A DNA stretch of 64,000 bases, from contig CM059587.1 of the NCBI GenBank assembly GCA_030407085.1, positions 20,247,001 to 20,311,000 of the forward strand. The letters run 5' to 3'. The notes below the pieces were generated by a model, which saw only the letters and a list, made by a program, of their open reading frames with translations, ran no database searches and was not told the DNA's origin. This DNA comes from Trichopria drosophilae. Its lineage: Eukaryota > Arthropoda > Insecta > Hymenoptera > Diapriidae. The translations under genes and the position numbers were made by a program. Below are positions 48,560 to 61,189 of the stretch, in pieces (the first letter of the stretch is position 1; every line of letters begins with the position of its first letter).

Positions 48560-51100
48560 GTTCCTGTCAATGGTGTAATAAAAATAGGACATATTTAATG
48601 ATATTAGAGGAGCAATCTTTGCTTTCCAAAGCTAGCTAATGTTTTGTTTACAAATAACGTAGTTAGCATACTATTAATATGTACATTTAATTAACTCCAC
48701 AATAGAAACCTTATTAATGAACAAAAGCCGATATAAGAAAAAAGTTCATTTAACAACGAAAATAGTTAGTTGACTTTTAATAGTTTAATTAAATTCATTT
48801 AAAGTGTGTAATTGTACAATAGTTACTTTATATAGCCAATATTTTATTCCGGATAGTAAAAGGATATCTGGTTTTAAAAGTCCTAATTGTGACCTTGATT
48901 CTTCGTATACGTTAGTCTAAGTTGGTCAAAACACACTTTCAATCTTATTCGTTCCTCAAAAGATTAATATTTGATGTCTTCTTAAAAACATACATCCCTG
49001 AATTTTCTAGATATAAAGTTTAAATCTGATTGAATAGAAGTGATCATTTTCGGAACTTGACGACTATTTCTGATGGATGTTGATCAACTTTGATAAACTC
49101 GAAATTTTATCCGATAAATATGTTATAGATTAGTTATGTCATTATTATTCAATAATTTCAAACATAATTAAATGGAATTATATTAAATGCATATTTCACA
49201 TTTTTCGTATACGGCCAAAATTACTTTACTTTCATCAAATAAATTGCAAAAAATTTGACATCAAAATCGATATGCCTTTTTTGACAATTTTATCAATGTT
49301 TTATCACTCGAAGATCATCACAATTATCAGAAAGGCGAATAATATATTTTTACCCATTACTGGCATTGGTTACACGTATATGTTGAGGATGTTGAATCAT
49401 ACCTGTAACAAATAGAGAAAATAAATGTCAATATTGATTTGTTTCGTTGCATATTTACATTATACAAAAAAAAAACCACATATTTTCTACACAGATTACA
49501 TATGAGATATTATTTAAATGTGTATGTAAAAGAGATTTACGCTACTGCAACTCGTTGGAACTCTATGTACGAAAAGCAGAGCAGATGCGTTTGATTTTCG
49601 TAAATGGGATTTTCTCGAAATTGTATTTTAAAATTTCTTTTATTTTTCATGAAAATATTCAAGAAACCTTTGTAAAGTGGATTCGACTCGTTATTTTCGT
49701 GTATTGAAATGCTGAAGGACTATAAAAATTCTATAAATATGCGATAAACATTCTTACTTTATGTATAATATTGCTCCATCCAATGAAAATGTTAAGGAAT
49801 GGAAAACAATATTGGAGATGTAGGGTATCTTTGTTGAAAATAAATCGTATAAGTTATTCATAGAATTCATACATCAGTTTATATACAAACATCACAATTT
49901 TTTCTACAAGATACAGTGGACATTCATTATTTTATAAGAATGTCGTAGAGTCTTTGTCTTTGCGGTCATTATTTTCCAGCATCACTTTGTACACAGATAT
50001 TTCTCTGTATTTGCATTTTTTTATAGCCTCTACTGTTTTATGAGGATTCTTATCACTAGATCGAGTCATCACAAATGTTCACTTTTCAGTTTTTTAAAGT
50101 GGACTTTGTTACTTAATTGACAATATTTATTACATAATCGTAATTTGGCATTAATCGTTCACTGCTACTCGAAAAGGGATGACTTGTTCTATATAGAAAT
50201 CATTATTCACTGAAGTTCACTTGATGAAAGAAGGACTATAAAAGTAGCAAACATCGTCTTTAACAAAACATCATCTGAACATCATTTTTCAGTGTCAATG
50301 GTATAATTATTCTAGAACAATTTATAAAACTGTCTAATGCATACTTGGAAATCTATGTGAACGTTAGTGTAATACTTGAAAAATCAGTTTGCTTTCTAAA
50401 CTACACTATATAAATAGAGGAAGAATGGCTTATAACCTTTACATGCACATATTTTTATTTGTATGGTATTGATTTTTAATTTGTTACATGGGAGTTTTCG
50501 AATCTGATCTTAGAATTTTGAAATTCAATATGGACGCAAGCTAAAAGGTGAAGTATTTGATTTTTAAGTAATCTGAAAAAAGAAATATTTGGTTTAACTA
50601 TTTAAATAGTAGAACCTGGCACAATTAGTTGGTTTTACTATCTAAATAATGTGATAATACTGTTTAGATAGTATATCCAACTATTACAATTCTTCAAAAT
50701 ACTGACCAAAATAAGGACACTGAGTTAATATAGAAGAAACTCGATATTTTAGAGTTTTTTGCTTGTCGTTCAAAATTAATTTTGTTATAAAAAGTACGCA
50801 AAAATGTCTACATGCTTAACGATTCGTAGCTGAAAAAGTTTTAGGTGTTCATGAATTATTGTAAAGAATTGTAATGTTTTAAAATATTACAAACATTACC
50901 ATATGCATATGAGGTATCGACATCTTAGAAAATAATATTAAAATTTAGATAATTCTACATAAGAATAATTAATTACAGGAAATTCTATTTTTAATAAGTG
51001 ATAGATAATTTAGAAATCACCAAAATAACACAATTAAAGTAAAATAACTTTGTATCTCCATTCGGATTAACAATTTTGTATTTTATATATTCTACCAGAT
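48560..51100. other. AT-rich DNA, nothing identified
   Basis: Small symmetric phrases occur at 50590-50690 (ACTATTTAAATAGT and ACTATCTAAATA variants), but no element boundary. No gene. Confidence 0.45.
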
Positions 51101-51109
51101 ATTTAAATA

Positions 51110-51310
51110 AACAGATCCCTACTATTTTAAATTTCATGAATGCAAATTTAGATTCGCGATTTGTGATCACGAAAATTTACAAGTTTCAAGCTAATCCAAC
51201 AAATTTCAAACAAATTTTCCGACATATTGGATCCAATATTTTCAATTTTGAGAAACTAACATCAGATTCATAATTAGCGACCTCAAAACCCCCAAGTAAC
51301 GAGTTTCAAG
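51110..51310 (+). repeat. CGCCAT/AATCAGCGACCTC-type dispersed repeat
   Basis: CATATTGGATCCAATATTTT followed by ACATCAGATTCATAATTAGC and GACCTCAAAACCCCC corresponds in phrase order to 34040-34300. Confidence 0.45.
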
Positions 51311-51319
51311 CGAAGTTAA

Positions 51320-52850
51320 TGAATTTACAAATGTGCATCATATTGACATGATAATTAAAACTTTTTCGATTCGAAGATAGTAATATGTTTACTGCTCGAA
51401 AAATAGGTAACTCAACGAACTAGTTTGTAAAGATGAAAACCCATTCTTGGCGGAAGGAAAAATATTAAATTTGTGACATTTTTAACTATACAAAATGGTA
51501 AAATTGACAATAATCTTTGATAGTAATGTCACGTAGTCAGATGAACTATTTTTAGGTGGTTACACAAACCAACTAAAAAGTATAGTACCTTCAGGTATTT
51601 CTCTCGCTGAACTATTTTTATAAATATTAACCATTTTTTAGTAGATTGAACAACTGTATTGCATACTAAAGACAGACACGTCCTATTCGAAATCGCAAAA
51701 CATTATACAGAATCACGGTAAAATATATTGCATAGAATTTATTGCTACCAATCTGTAAACATTAGCTTTTCGATAAATAAATTAAGTAATGTGGATAGTT
51801 CTTACGTGCTGAAATTAATTCTGAAGAGTTCTCGCGACGTAAAATCTATTGAAGATGCAGGGCTCTTATATACAGATCAGCAAGTCATAATTTTCAGATT
51901 TTAGTCATTGTTAATAAATATTGTTTAAAAATAGACAATCACCGGAACTCTTCAGAAGTAAGTTTAGGATATAAGAAACTTCATTTTGAGACATATTGTA
52001 GAACTGTTACATACAAGTCAGTTGTCACAGTTTTTCATTTTTGTAATTTTAATCAACAATAAAAATCAAATAAGTTTAAAAAACGGGCTTATGACCTACC
52101 ACGATGATATTTCCTTCCACCCCAACACAAGAGAACGAAAAACAATTCTCCTTCAATACGAGAGTAAACGGGAAAAAGGAAAAACATGTTTTTTAAAACT
52201 TATTTAATTATTGTTTAACAATAGAAAACCTACCGAAATCATTTAATTTAACATTAAAAATTGTTTGGAAATTGATAATCGTGCGAAGGATCATTAAATT
52301 GTATAAGGAACCTATGAGGATACCCGCTAGAAGCTAGAACTTCAATATAAAACTGATATATCGGATGTGACCATCTGGGTAAAATATCTATTTGTCAACT
52401 AAACGACAAAAAAAACTATAGTGCCGTAAAACTAGTGATTTACAGTCGGACATCGTTCAGCCAGCCGTAAAGTGAGTGTAAAGGTGATGAAATGGCTTTA
52501 CTGACTTTAAATTGTATTTCTTGCCCTGTTTTAAATTAAACATGTTTCGCAATCAAAAAAAAAACAAGAAAAACACTAACGGATACAAGGAAACTTTACC
52601 ATATGTGTACATGACAAATAGTTTAGTTAGAATTAATTACATTATGATTAATAATTGGGTAAATAAACAAAAAAAAATATTGGAAATTATTTGATTTGTG
52701 ATTTTCTACTTTTCCCTATAGACCTTTAAAATTCGTAATTATCTCAAGACGTCGTGTTTTGGAACACTAAGACAAGAATACAAAATTTATTTTCTAAAAC
52801 TATTGAGCTTTTGAAATATGCAACTTTAAGTTTCAAACAAAAACACCAAG
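51320..52850. other. AT-rich DNA, nothing identified
   Basis: No inverted repeat or gene recognised. Frames of 60-73 codons (51986-52207, 52512-52694) are lysine/asparagine-rich by composition. Confidence 0.45.
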
Positions 52851-52859
52851 GGTGAAGCG

Positions 52860-53100
52860 ATAAAACTCATCTTGTTTCATTTGGTCTTCGATGATACGAT
52901 GGGGAGGCGAGGTTACAGATGGAGTTTTGCTCCCCTTGTGAGGATGATTAATGAGATGTCTTTTCCTCTGTCTGTAGGAAGCGCTGAGTCAAGGCAACTT
53001 GGGGTTAACCCTTTTGCAATTTTATCGCAATTTTCACATATAAAACAATGGTTACATGATCGCGTTTATTGTTACATTTCTATCACGTCATCGTGAGATT
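52860..53100. other. GC-enriched unique patch
   Basis: Includes GATGGGGAGGCGAGGTTACA and GGAAGCGCTGAGTCAAGG; a 74-codon plus-strand frame (52872-53096) is not recognisable. Candidate conserved non-coding element. Confidence 0.3.
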
Positions 53101-53579
53101 CCAACTTCTTTCGGCAACATTACAAGGGCATTTTTTTAATAATGAATAATGTGCAAATATTCTTATCTTATCGTATCGTATGCTGTTACAAAATTCAGAA
53201 CTAACAGACGTGTGTTAAGTTAACAGATCACATGCCTGTCGATCACTTTATGAATAAAGTTCTAGTCGCTTGCAGATATGAGTTCTTATGTTCTTGATAC
53301 CATTTTAAGAGTAGTTCCGGGTATTCTGATTTAAAAAATCGTGAATAATAAAATGATCTGCTAACTCTTTAATAATTATATGCAATATGTAATTCAGAAA
53401 TGTTCATTATCATAAAAAAGTATATATATCATTATTAAATATGGTAGAAGAATTAGAAATGATTCGACTCTGAAAGAAACACACATCTTTTTTCAGCATT
53501 GTGAATAAAATAAATTTATATAACTGGTCTTCGTAAAATAATTTTGAATTGAGATAAGTCATATTACAATGAAATTTTC

Positions 53580-53770
53580 CATCAATTCGAACACCTGACG
53601 CTTATCTTAGCTCTATTACTTCTTTCTCCTTCTTCTTACTATTTTTCAATTTGTTTGCACGCCAAAGATGTTCTCTCTTTCTCTGTCACTGTCACCATCT
53701 CCCTTATAATGTTCTATCACTATTACTTATAATACCTGACAAAGTTGACAGGATTATTTTCAGTTCTCAA
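53580..53770. repeat. Pyrimidine-rich low-complexity tract
   Basis: TTCTTTCTCCTTCTTCTTAC and TCTCTCTTTCTCTGTCACTG within about 190 bp. Simple-sequence-like; no function inferred. Confidence 0.5.
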
Positions 53771-53779
53771 GAGGCGGAT

Positions 53780-54490
53780 TTCAATTTAAAATTCACCAAG
53801 TAAACTGAACTGTGAAAGTCTAACTATGAAATCAGGATAGACAAAATTACTTAATTATTTTTGATGAGATAATGATGTTGCAATCCTTAATACAAGCACC
53901 TGAAATATCAGCTTAGTTCCGACACCAAGAGGATCTAAAATAAAATTATTTAATCTCTCAAGTCTGAATTTTGGTTTGTCTGGCATTACAAAAATGTTCA
54001 TTCTCGCAGAAATTACGAAACAATTGAAATAAATAAGTAACAATCCAACAATCTTGGACCGTAATATAAGAGTCATTCGTTTTAGAAAATAATACTTTCA
54101 ATTGGACAATAAACTGCTCTTATACGAGACAAGTGAACGAACCAGTGTGCTGAAACAATAGTTGCTGATTTGTCGCTGCTTTCAAAGACGTGCAAAAGGG
54201 TTGAGAAGAGTGAAACTCCGTATGTTTGCACCTTCAGTTACCTTCCCTTCCAAAATCTCTTCTCTGTCCTTCAATGAAATACTTTCGGCAGTCGTGCATA
54301 TCAAAACTATCGGCATATACATTCAGAGAAGACAAAGGAAAATATAAGATTCCACGTGACTTGTATATTTTTAGAATATGTAAGAAGGCACATTCGTCGT
54401 TTTTTAAGTCAAGTTTTGTTTCTATGTTATATTCTGTCAATTCTAGTTTATAATACGCTTGAAAAAAAAATTATTTGGGGCAGAGAATAA
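53780..54490. other. AT-rich DNA, nothing identified
   Basis: Overlapping opposite frames near 54160-54450 without recognisable product. Confidence 0.4.
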
Positions 54491-54494
54491 ATCT

Positions 54495-54790
54495 AGTGAC
54501 AGCAATGACCCTGTCGTCGACGCGACTCGAAGTCGTTATTTCAAGTTAAGCATCCTGGTTGGGGATCCATACTTGGAAGGTGACTGTTATAAGAAAAAAA
54601 AACGTGCGTTCTGCAGGTTAAAGTGAAGATAGCAGGTCCATTGCTGACCGGGAGATAGCTGCTTTACCATCAGACATTATCTTGTGATGGTAAAGTAGTT
54701 CGTGACTGTATCGGTCTGGGATTTCAGCAGTTTTACCAGACCCCCGAGCAAAAGCCCGAATTATATGCAATTAACTGGTTGCAATAACTA
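54495..54790 (+). ncRNA. 5S rRNA-derived sequence with downstream hairpins (SINE3-like or 5S pseudogene)
   Basis: AAGTTAAGCAT at 54543 and TACTTGGAAGGTGACTG at 54570 correspond to box A and box C of the 5S rRNA internal Pol III promoter. The 27 bp offset between them equals that in authentic 5S genes. The 5' third (54495-54540) is poorly matched and the 3' end of 5S is absent; after GTGACTG the sequence changes to an A-run and unrelated DNA. Two hairpins follow: AGCTGCTTTACCATCA (54657-54672) pairs with 54685-54700 (16 bp, two G-U), and GGTCTGG (54713-54719) pairs with CCAGACC (54736-54742). A 5S head joined to a different body is the organisation of SINE3 elements; a simple truncated 5S pseudogene is the alternative. 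Confidence 0.6.
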
Positions 54791-54799
54791 ACAACTGAC

Positions 54800-55970
54800 T
54801 ACTTGACTACAACACAGTAGTCCTGGATGTTTAAAGTTTCTTCCGGAGTATTTTCCGACTGTTTTAAAATATTTTGAAATGTGTATTTGCTGGAGAAGAG
54901 GTTCTTAATGAGGTTCTAAATATCGACAAAACATAGCTGCAAAATAAAATTTGACTCTATCTTTTGAAATTCAAAATGGCGGATCCAATAATAAACGTGC
55001 ATAAGTAAAGTATATTTCAGTTTAAATAAGATAATCACCGTCATTCGAAGCATCATCCAAGTTTTCCGTCACAAAGCTAATCTTACAAAATAAATGTATC
55101 AGCATTTAATAATGTTTCTATGTAACTGTAAATTCACCTCCAGCTTTGTAGTCTTTATTTTATGTAGTCTAATGATCAGTAAAGATTGATAGTATCAAGT
55201 AATTTCAGAATTGTAATTAATCGCTCTTTTTGTAACCTTTGTATATTATTGTTACATATATTAAAATTTTGTCAAATTTACTACACATTGGGTTGATATA
55301 TTCTGTACTAATTTAATCATTGTAACAGCATATTTGTTTGAATAACTAAATAATATTTATTTAATTATGAATTTTAAATAATATATATAGTAACAATTTT
55401 TTCAGATAAATCCGACAAACTTATGGTTGTTTTAAGTAAATATTTAGTTGTTAGCAAATGAACGAAGTAACATGTAAATTAAAAAAGAAATATTTTTGTA
55501 CAAACAAATTATTTGGAAAATGGCATATCTTAAGAACCGCTCAAAATTTTCTCTTTTTTTTCCCACACTCTTGAGGGCTATAACTGCCTTATACATTATA
55601 CACATTTAGTTAATTTTACTAGCTTTTTCTATCAGTGTAGGTATCAGATTTATTTAGATTTTTTTAAATATCGAAAGTTGTTCGGGTATTACACAAAAAC
55701 ATTGTCGAAACTTGTTTCCGAAAATCTTCCATTTATAGATTCCAATATTACGTGACTAACAAGGTTCAATTCCATTAGTGCATTACTTGAACATTTAATG
55801 TGTTGTGCAACGTAGCTCGATTCGTTCTAAATCTAATTCAAAGCCCATAATCACATCTTAGCTTGCAGGGTTGATGTCTATTTTCCAGAGGCTTTATGAT
55901 CAGGCGATTTACAAAATCGTTATTCCACTCGATAAATTATAAACCGTGATTCGTTTATATCGTTTAGTTT
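54800..55970. other. AT-rich DNA, nothing identified
   Basis: A lone TCAAAATGGCGGATCCAATA at 54970 belongs to the CGCCAT-type repeat vocabulary (inverse orientation). No gene. Confidence 0.4.
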
Positions 55971-55979
55971 ACGACTTTT

Positions 55980-56180
55980 CGTAACTTGATTCAAAGATTT
56001 ACGTGCCATTAAAACTTCGAGTTTTCGGTGGCCGTATTACCCGCTGCGGGCTTTACTAAAGTCGTTTATTATCGTTTCGTCGCGATTCAATTCAGTGTGG
56101 AGTAATTGATGCAGTTAATTATTTGTTGAATTCGTTTAGTATTCAACGGCCTGAATCAATTAATAAGGATTACCCTTTTT
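55980..56180. other. Unique island with CpG and homeodomain-like words
   Basis: GGTGGCCGTATTACCCGCTG is followed by TTATTATCGTTTCGTCGCGA and several AATTGA/TTAATT words (GCAGTTAATTATTTGTTG). No frame. Candidate regulatory DNA. Confidence 0.35.
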
Positions 56181-56199
56181 CATTTATAAATTCGTGAAA

Positions 56200-56900
56200 T
56201 TATTTATGCAATTCAACATAAAAAATCGCAATCATCGAATTCTCAAACGAAAAATGGGCGATAACTAAAGTATAATAATACAATTTAATACAACCTAGTG
56301 GTTTTACGGTTCATTGATGTAAGAACCATTTAGTTTGACGTTTCTTCCAATATGTTTGCCAGTTTTTTTAGGTATTCATGCAGATAATTTAAGAGAAATA
56401 AAAAAAAATTAACTTTGGTATGTTGACTATTCTCTGTCAATAATGTATAAATGTTTTGCACGAATCCACCCATTTTTTTTGTCGAATCGGATTTAAATAG
56501 GAAAAATGGACTTAATGATCGAGAATAAATCATGAAATTTCCAATTTTGATGCGTGGAAGCCTAAAAAATTGGACAAACTCAGCTATATGAAACAGTCGT
56601 TCAAAAATACCAAGAAAATTATTTCTTTCGTAACTTTTGACGTGGAATTCAGTGGTGCTAGAATCGAGAAACTGAAAATCCATCTTTAATAATTTAGAAA
56701 AAGGGCTTTATGTTTAACATGTTTTTGTTGAATTTTTAAATTAATTTAGAAAAATGTAATAACAATTTTTCAAAATAACAACTTCTTTTCGCGATAAAAT
56801 TTATTGGTCAAAAAAATTTGTTACACTATTTATTACATATTTTTTTCAAATACGTAATAATTGTTGTAAAACCTTTATATTTAAATTTAAAACTCATATT
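56200..56900. other. AT-rich spacer with a 117-codon minus-strand frame
   Basis: The frame 56330-56683 (minus) encodes a phenylalanine/leucine/asparagine-rich product with no recognised domain. It probably arises by chance. Confidence 0.35.
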
Positions 56901-56907
56901 TTGTTAA

Positions 56908-57146
56908 CTCTTGAACTGCCAAAAACAAAGACTTTGCCAAAATCGTGAAAACTGCAGTTTTACATATTTCAAATCTTCTATTTAAAACAATGATTTCAAA
57001 AATGGACAACAGCATGTTCTATCATATTTAGTATACCTTGGAACGTATGAAAATGATCTAATACTAATTTTGCACCAATAATCGAATTCGGTAGCCTAAT
57101 TTATATTTACCATATAAAATCTTTGTCATGAGCCACAGTTAAGGGG
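56908..57146. mobile_element. piggyBac-type MITE, 239 bp
   Basis: TTAA on both sides (56904-56907 and 57147-57150). The left end CTCTTGAACTGCC resembles the inverse of the right end, CCCCTTAACTGTGG. Further inward CAAAGACTTTG mirrors CATGACAAAGATTTTA loosely. Non-coding. Confidence 0.55.
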
Positions 57147-57433
57147 TTAATCCGTATTTACCAAATTTTATGACCAAATTTGGAATCAAGAATATAAGAA
57201 AACTAAAAGAACATATATGAGTAATTCTCTGGAAATTTTAATATTTATAACACTAGCCATTTTACCAATGAAATTAAAACTTTCTGAACCTATAATTATG
57301 TAGAAACTCGAAACTAGTTAAGATACACGTGAGATAATACTTTTCAGTTGATTTGATGTCTATTGTCATCACGAAAAATAAATCACGCGTACTTTATAAA
57401 AATCAATTTTTTAAGTTTAAAAATTAATACCTG

Positions 57434-57860
57434 CACTAAAAATTTCTTAAAGTAAAAATTGACCAACTTTCTGCTAAAAGTGACTTTTCGACTATTTCTA
57501 AAGTGATAATCTCACTTTATTAAAAGTAGATGAAAATATGTCACTCATATTAAGTAAAATCTCCACTTTAGAAGTAATGAAAGAGTCACCTTTAGCAGAG
57601 AGTAGCTCAATTTTCACTTTAAATAGTTTGGAGTTTATCTTTGTCAACCTAATATCTTCACTCTAAATTTCTTAAAGTGAAAGTTGTGCCACTCTCTGCT
57701 AAAGGAGACTTTTTCGTTATTTCTAAAGTGCAAATTTCAATTTATTAGAGTGTCATATTTCCATCCACTATTAGTAAACTAAAATTTTCACCTTAAAAAT
57801 AGTGAAAAAGTCACTTTTACCAGAAAGTGGTTCAACTAACACTTTAAGAAATTTAGAGTG
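57434..57860. mobile_element. Dimeric palindromic element, 427 bp
   Basis: Two palindromic units in tandem (about 57434-57640 and 57659-57860). Each starts like CACTCTAAATTTCTTAAAGT and ends with an approximate inverse, and each contains CTCTGCTAAAGGTGACTTT-like phrases. The whole is also an inverted repeat. No coding capacity. Similar in logic to the trimer at 10120-11072 but with an unrelated sequence. Confidence 0.7.
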
Positions 57861-57869
57861 TCGGCACTA

Positions 57870-58745
57870 ATTGTTGTACAGAAATTTCTTGTAAGTCATA
57901 ACGTTTTTACGTAAAATGCAGCTTTAAGACTAGATACATACTATCTATTTATGTGTCAAATAATTTAAATAACCCTGTATATTTAGGTTTAGTAACTATA
58001 AATAAATATAAAAAAAACAAGAACAATATTTGTTTCATCTTCATATTTCGTGTTACGAATCGCCAAAGTGCTTTCAACAAAATAATAAAAATTCGTGTAT
58101 ATCGGATTTAATATTTCGTGCGAATAAAAAAATGTTATTTACTTGAAGATTTAATAACTAGTAATTCGTATAAACATGGGCATTTGTTTGAAATTGCAGA
58201 TAGGATTAAATATAATTTTTTCGGTACCTTTAGTTAGTGAAATGTGACTCGGGATGGGAGAAGAGCGTATAATCGATTTTGTTGGGCGTGGAACTCCGCA
58301 GGCTCCTGAATTTGAATTACAGAGTGCGAGAAAAGAAACCTTATTACAAGGCTCGAAAAATCGCAAAGTGTGAAAGGAACCCTAATGACAACCATGTTTC
58401 GAGAGATTTGATTTAGTCAGAAAGTAAGATCATTAAGTATATTTTGTCTAGTTAAAGAGTTTCTTCATGCAAATTGCAGTACGTGTTTTCTTATAAAGTT
58501 TTACAATTATTCCAATTCTCGTTTTCTTTTCGGTTGAAACTTAATTAAAAATGACTGTGCAGTAAAAAAACTTATTTGAATATACTGCGGAGCGCATTAT
58601 GGTGGAGGTATTTAATTAATTTTTTTTCTTTGGTATTATCAATGATGAATTCATCTACCTTTTTCTTATTATCTAATAATAAAAATAATTCGTATATGAT
58701 CGTAATTTTTACGTTCACGCGATATTGAGATAAACTTAATATCAA
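57870..58745. other. AT-rich DNA, nothing identified
   Basis: A slightly GC-richer patch at 58240-58340 holds a 71-codon minus-strand frame without recognisable product. Confidence 0.4.
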
Positions 58746-58765
58746 ATATATATATATATAAAAGT

Positions 58766-58835
58766 AGGTTAGGTCGTGCATCATTCCACCGGACATTCAG
58801 TAGTCTCGGGTTCGATACCCGTTCGGTCCTCCACT
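58766..58835 (+). pseudogene. tRNA-like 3' half (SINE-like)
   Basis: CTCGGGTTCGATACCCG forms a good T-arm (four G-C pairs around a B-box GGTTCGATA), followed by TCGGTCCTCCA, that is an acceptor-like strand ending CCA, then a T-run. The anticodon and D arms are not convincing. The ending CGGTCCTC plus T-run and AT tail parallels 26430-26490, supporting a shared tRNA-derived SINE family. A (TA)n run (58747-58760) lies just upstream. Confidence 0.4.
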
Positions 58836-58839
58836 TTTT

Positions 58840-59540
58840 TTTTCAAAAATAATTTTTTTTTAAATTTAATTAAAGGTCAAATATTACAATATTTTGCGGG
58901 AAAATGTTGTGGATTATAAATTGTGTAAATAATGCAACTCTCTTTTAAGAAATAAATCACAATCCAAACGTCATCTGTTTTTAATTTCTGGTTTTACCGG
59001 ATAGTTATCATAGAATGTACTATTTATTGACTATATGAATTTATAATATCCCGATTAACTCCTACGATTTTAATGTGTGACTGTGTACTTTACAAAATTA
59101 ACTATATTAATTAATTTCTCAAAAAGTTCAACATTTATTTCATTTAACTCTATGTTGGTTCACGTTTAGTGAAGAATTTGTTTTCTTATGTGATGAAAAT
59201 TTAAGTTCATATTACACATTTAATTTTATTTTTATCTTTTATTTAGTTTTATAGTCTTTTTGTAAGGTATAAAACCATGTCATCCAAATTGAAACGCATG
59301 CCATACAGGTTGTACTATACGAAAATGTTTTTACTTTGAAATTCCTGACGTGAGTGACCTATTCTTTTTTGTGTTAATTCTAGTTTATAATATTGTAAAT
59401 TTATTGTTTTTGTTTTATACAACTAGCAACATTACTTATTTAAGCCACCATAATGGATTGCATTAAACTTAACGTATTATCGTATTAAAATTGTAATTAT
59501 CTTCTATTGAAAACGGTATTTTACATAATGATTCCTCAAA
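58840..59540. other. AT-rich spacer, nothing identified
   Basis: No element boundary beyond the SINE-like tail. Confidence 0.4.
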
Positions 59541-59549
59541 TACGTGCTG

Positions 59550-61090
59550 ATTGCTAGAACTAGAATTTTCTCAAAAACCAAACAGATTCGTTAATATAAC
59601 CACGACAAAACTGACTATTTTATAATACTTAAATGAGTTTGGATGGAAAAATGTGGTTAATCATAAATATCGATTCGTCACATAGGTATGTTGTCCCAAC
59701 CGTACTGTTTGAATATAGATACCTTACTTTTTGGTTCTGATAACCAAAGCCGTTGATTACTTAAAATTGGTTTGGTTTTAGCGATGAACTTTTGAAGTGA
59801 ATAAACCGAGCAATGTGCAACCAAACTAATTTTGACACTTAAAAAACGGTTCGGATGATGTAAGCAGATATGGATGTTGAAACTAAAAATGTCGGTCGTT
59901 GGAAAGAGTTGATTTTTCACAACTTACCCCTTTTCGATAATCGAAATCTTCTATTCTTACAACCGAACTTTTCGGTTCCGTTAACCAAACTTATTTAATA
60001 CTTATAACCTACCATTTTAATGTTCAAAGTCCTTGAGTTGTTTGATTCAATCTTGAAACTGACTGTTTTATAACCCTTAAATGAGTTCAGTTGGAAGATT
60101 TAGGTTGTTGCAACCGATTAGGTTTGGTTCATAAATCGATTTGTCACGGTGACTAACAAATTATACGTAAATGTTTGCCCATTTGTCTAGTTTAATTCAT
60201 CAATAAGATAACCAATGGTATATATTTACATATTTCAGTAGTTCCAACTGTTTGGTTGCACATACAATTAAAATAAATTTATACATTGAAATATGAGCTC
60301 GACTGCTAGAACCAGAATTTTCACAAAAACCGAACAGATTCGTTACCATAACCACAACCAAACTGATTATTTTATAATACCTAAACGAGTTCCAATGTAA
60401 CATTGTGGTTAATCGTAAATATCGCTTGTTCACTTATTTATGTTGTCCCAACCGTACTGTTTGGTTATGGAAACCGTACTTTTTGATTTTCTGGTAACCA
60501 AAGTCGTTTACTATTTAAAACCGAATTGATTTGGTTGTAGCGACGAACTGTTTAATTGAATAAACCGAACAATCTGCAACGAAACCAATGTTGTTACATA
60601 AAAAAACGGTTCGATTGCTGTAGTTCGTGATGGGTATGGTTCATGAATCGTAGATATCAATTCATCTCGATGGCAAACAAATTATTCGGAAATGTTTTTT
60701 TGTCTACTTCAATTCATTTGTAAGATAGCCAATTACGTATATTTATATATTTTTGATTACCCTTTGATTGTAATAACCAAAGTTGTTTTTTAATACAAAA
60801 TTGGTTTAGTTTTAGCGATGAACTGTTTAATTGAATAAACCTACCAATAAGCAACCAAATCAATGTTGTCGCTGAAACACAACCAAATATGGTTGTTGAA
60901 ACTAGAAATGTCGGCCGTTGGAAAGAGTTGAGTTATCAGAACGTATCTTTTTTTAATAACCGAAATCTATTCTTATAACCGAACTATATGTTTTCGCTAA
61001 CCATAGTTATTTCATTCTTACAACCGCACCGGTTTAAAGTTCAAAACCAGTCATTGAGTTGCTTGAACGAATTTAAGTCAAGTTGAGACC
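59550..61090 (+). repeat. Complex direct-repeat block, GGTT/AACC-rich
   Basis: 59553-59915 recurs at about 60303-60640: TGTTGTCCCAACCGTACTG occurs at 59689 and 60441, a 752 bp offset. A third partial copy begins near 60774. Other phrases repeat at other offsets (60130 to 60643; 59935 to 60953), so modules were shuffled. Short words AACCGAAC, AACCAAA, TTTGGTT and GGTTATAACC are dense, giving local inverted symmetry. No coding region; family unknown. Confidence 0.65.
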
Positions 61091-61189
61091 CGTTTGGTTA
61101 TAAAATGAAATGTAGTTCTTTCGGTAATGAAATTGATTACTTTTCGAATATCATAAATGCGTTTTAAATAATGACGAGTAAAAAATTCC

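Noticed and set aside
54657..54700. Stand-alone microRNA hairpin
   Set aside because: The 16 bp stem with 12 nt loop is too short; it is better viewed as part of the 5S-headed element.
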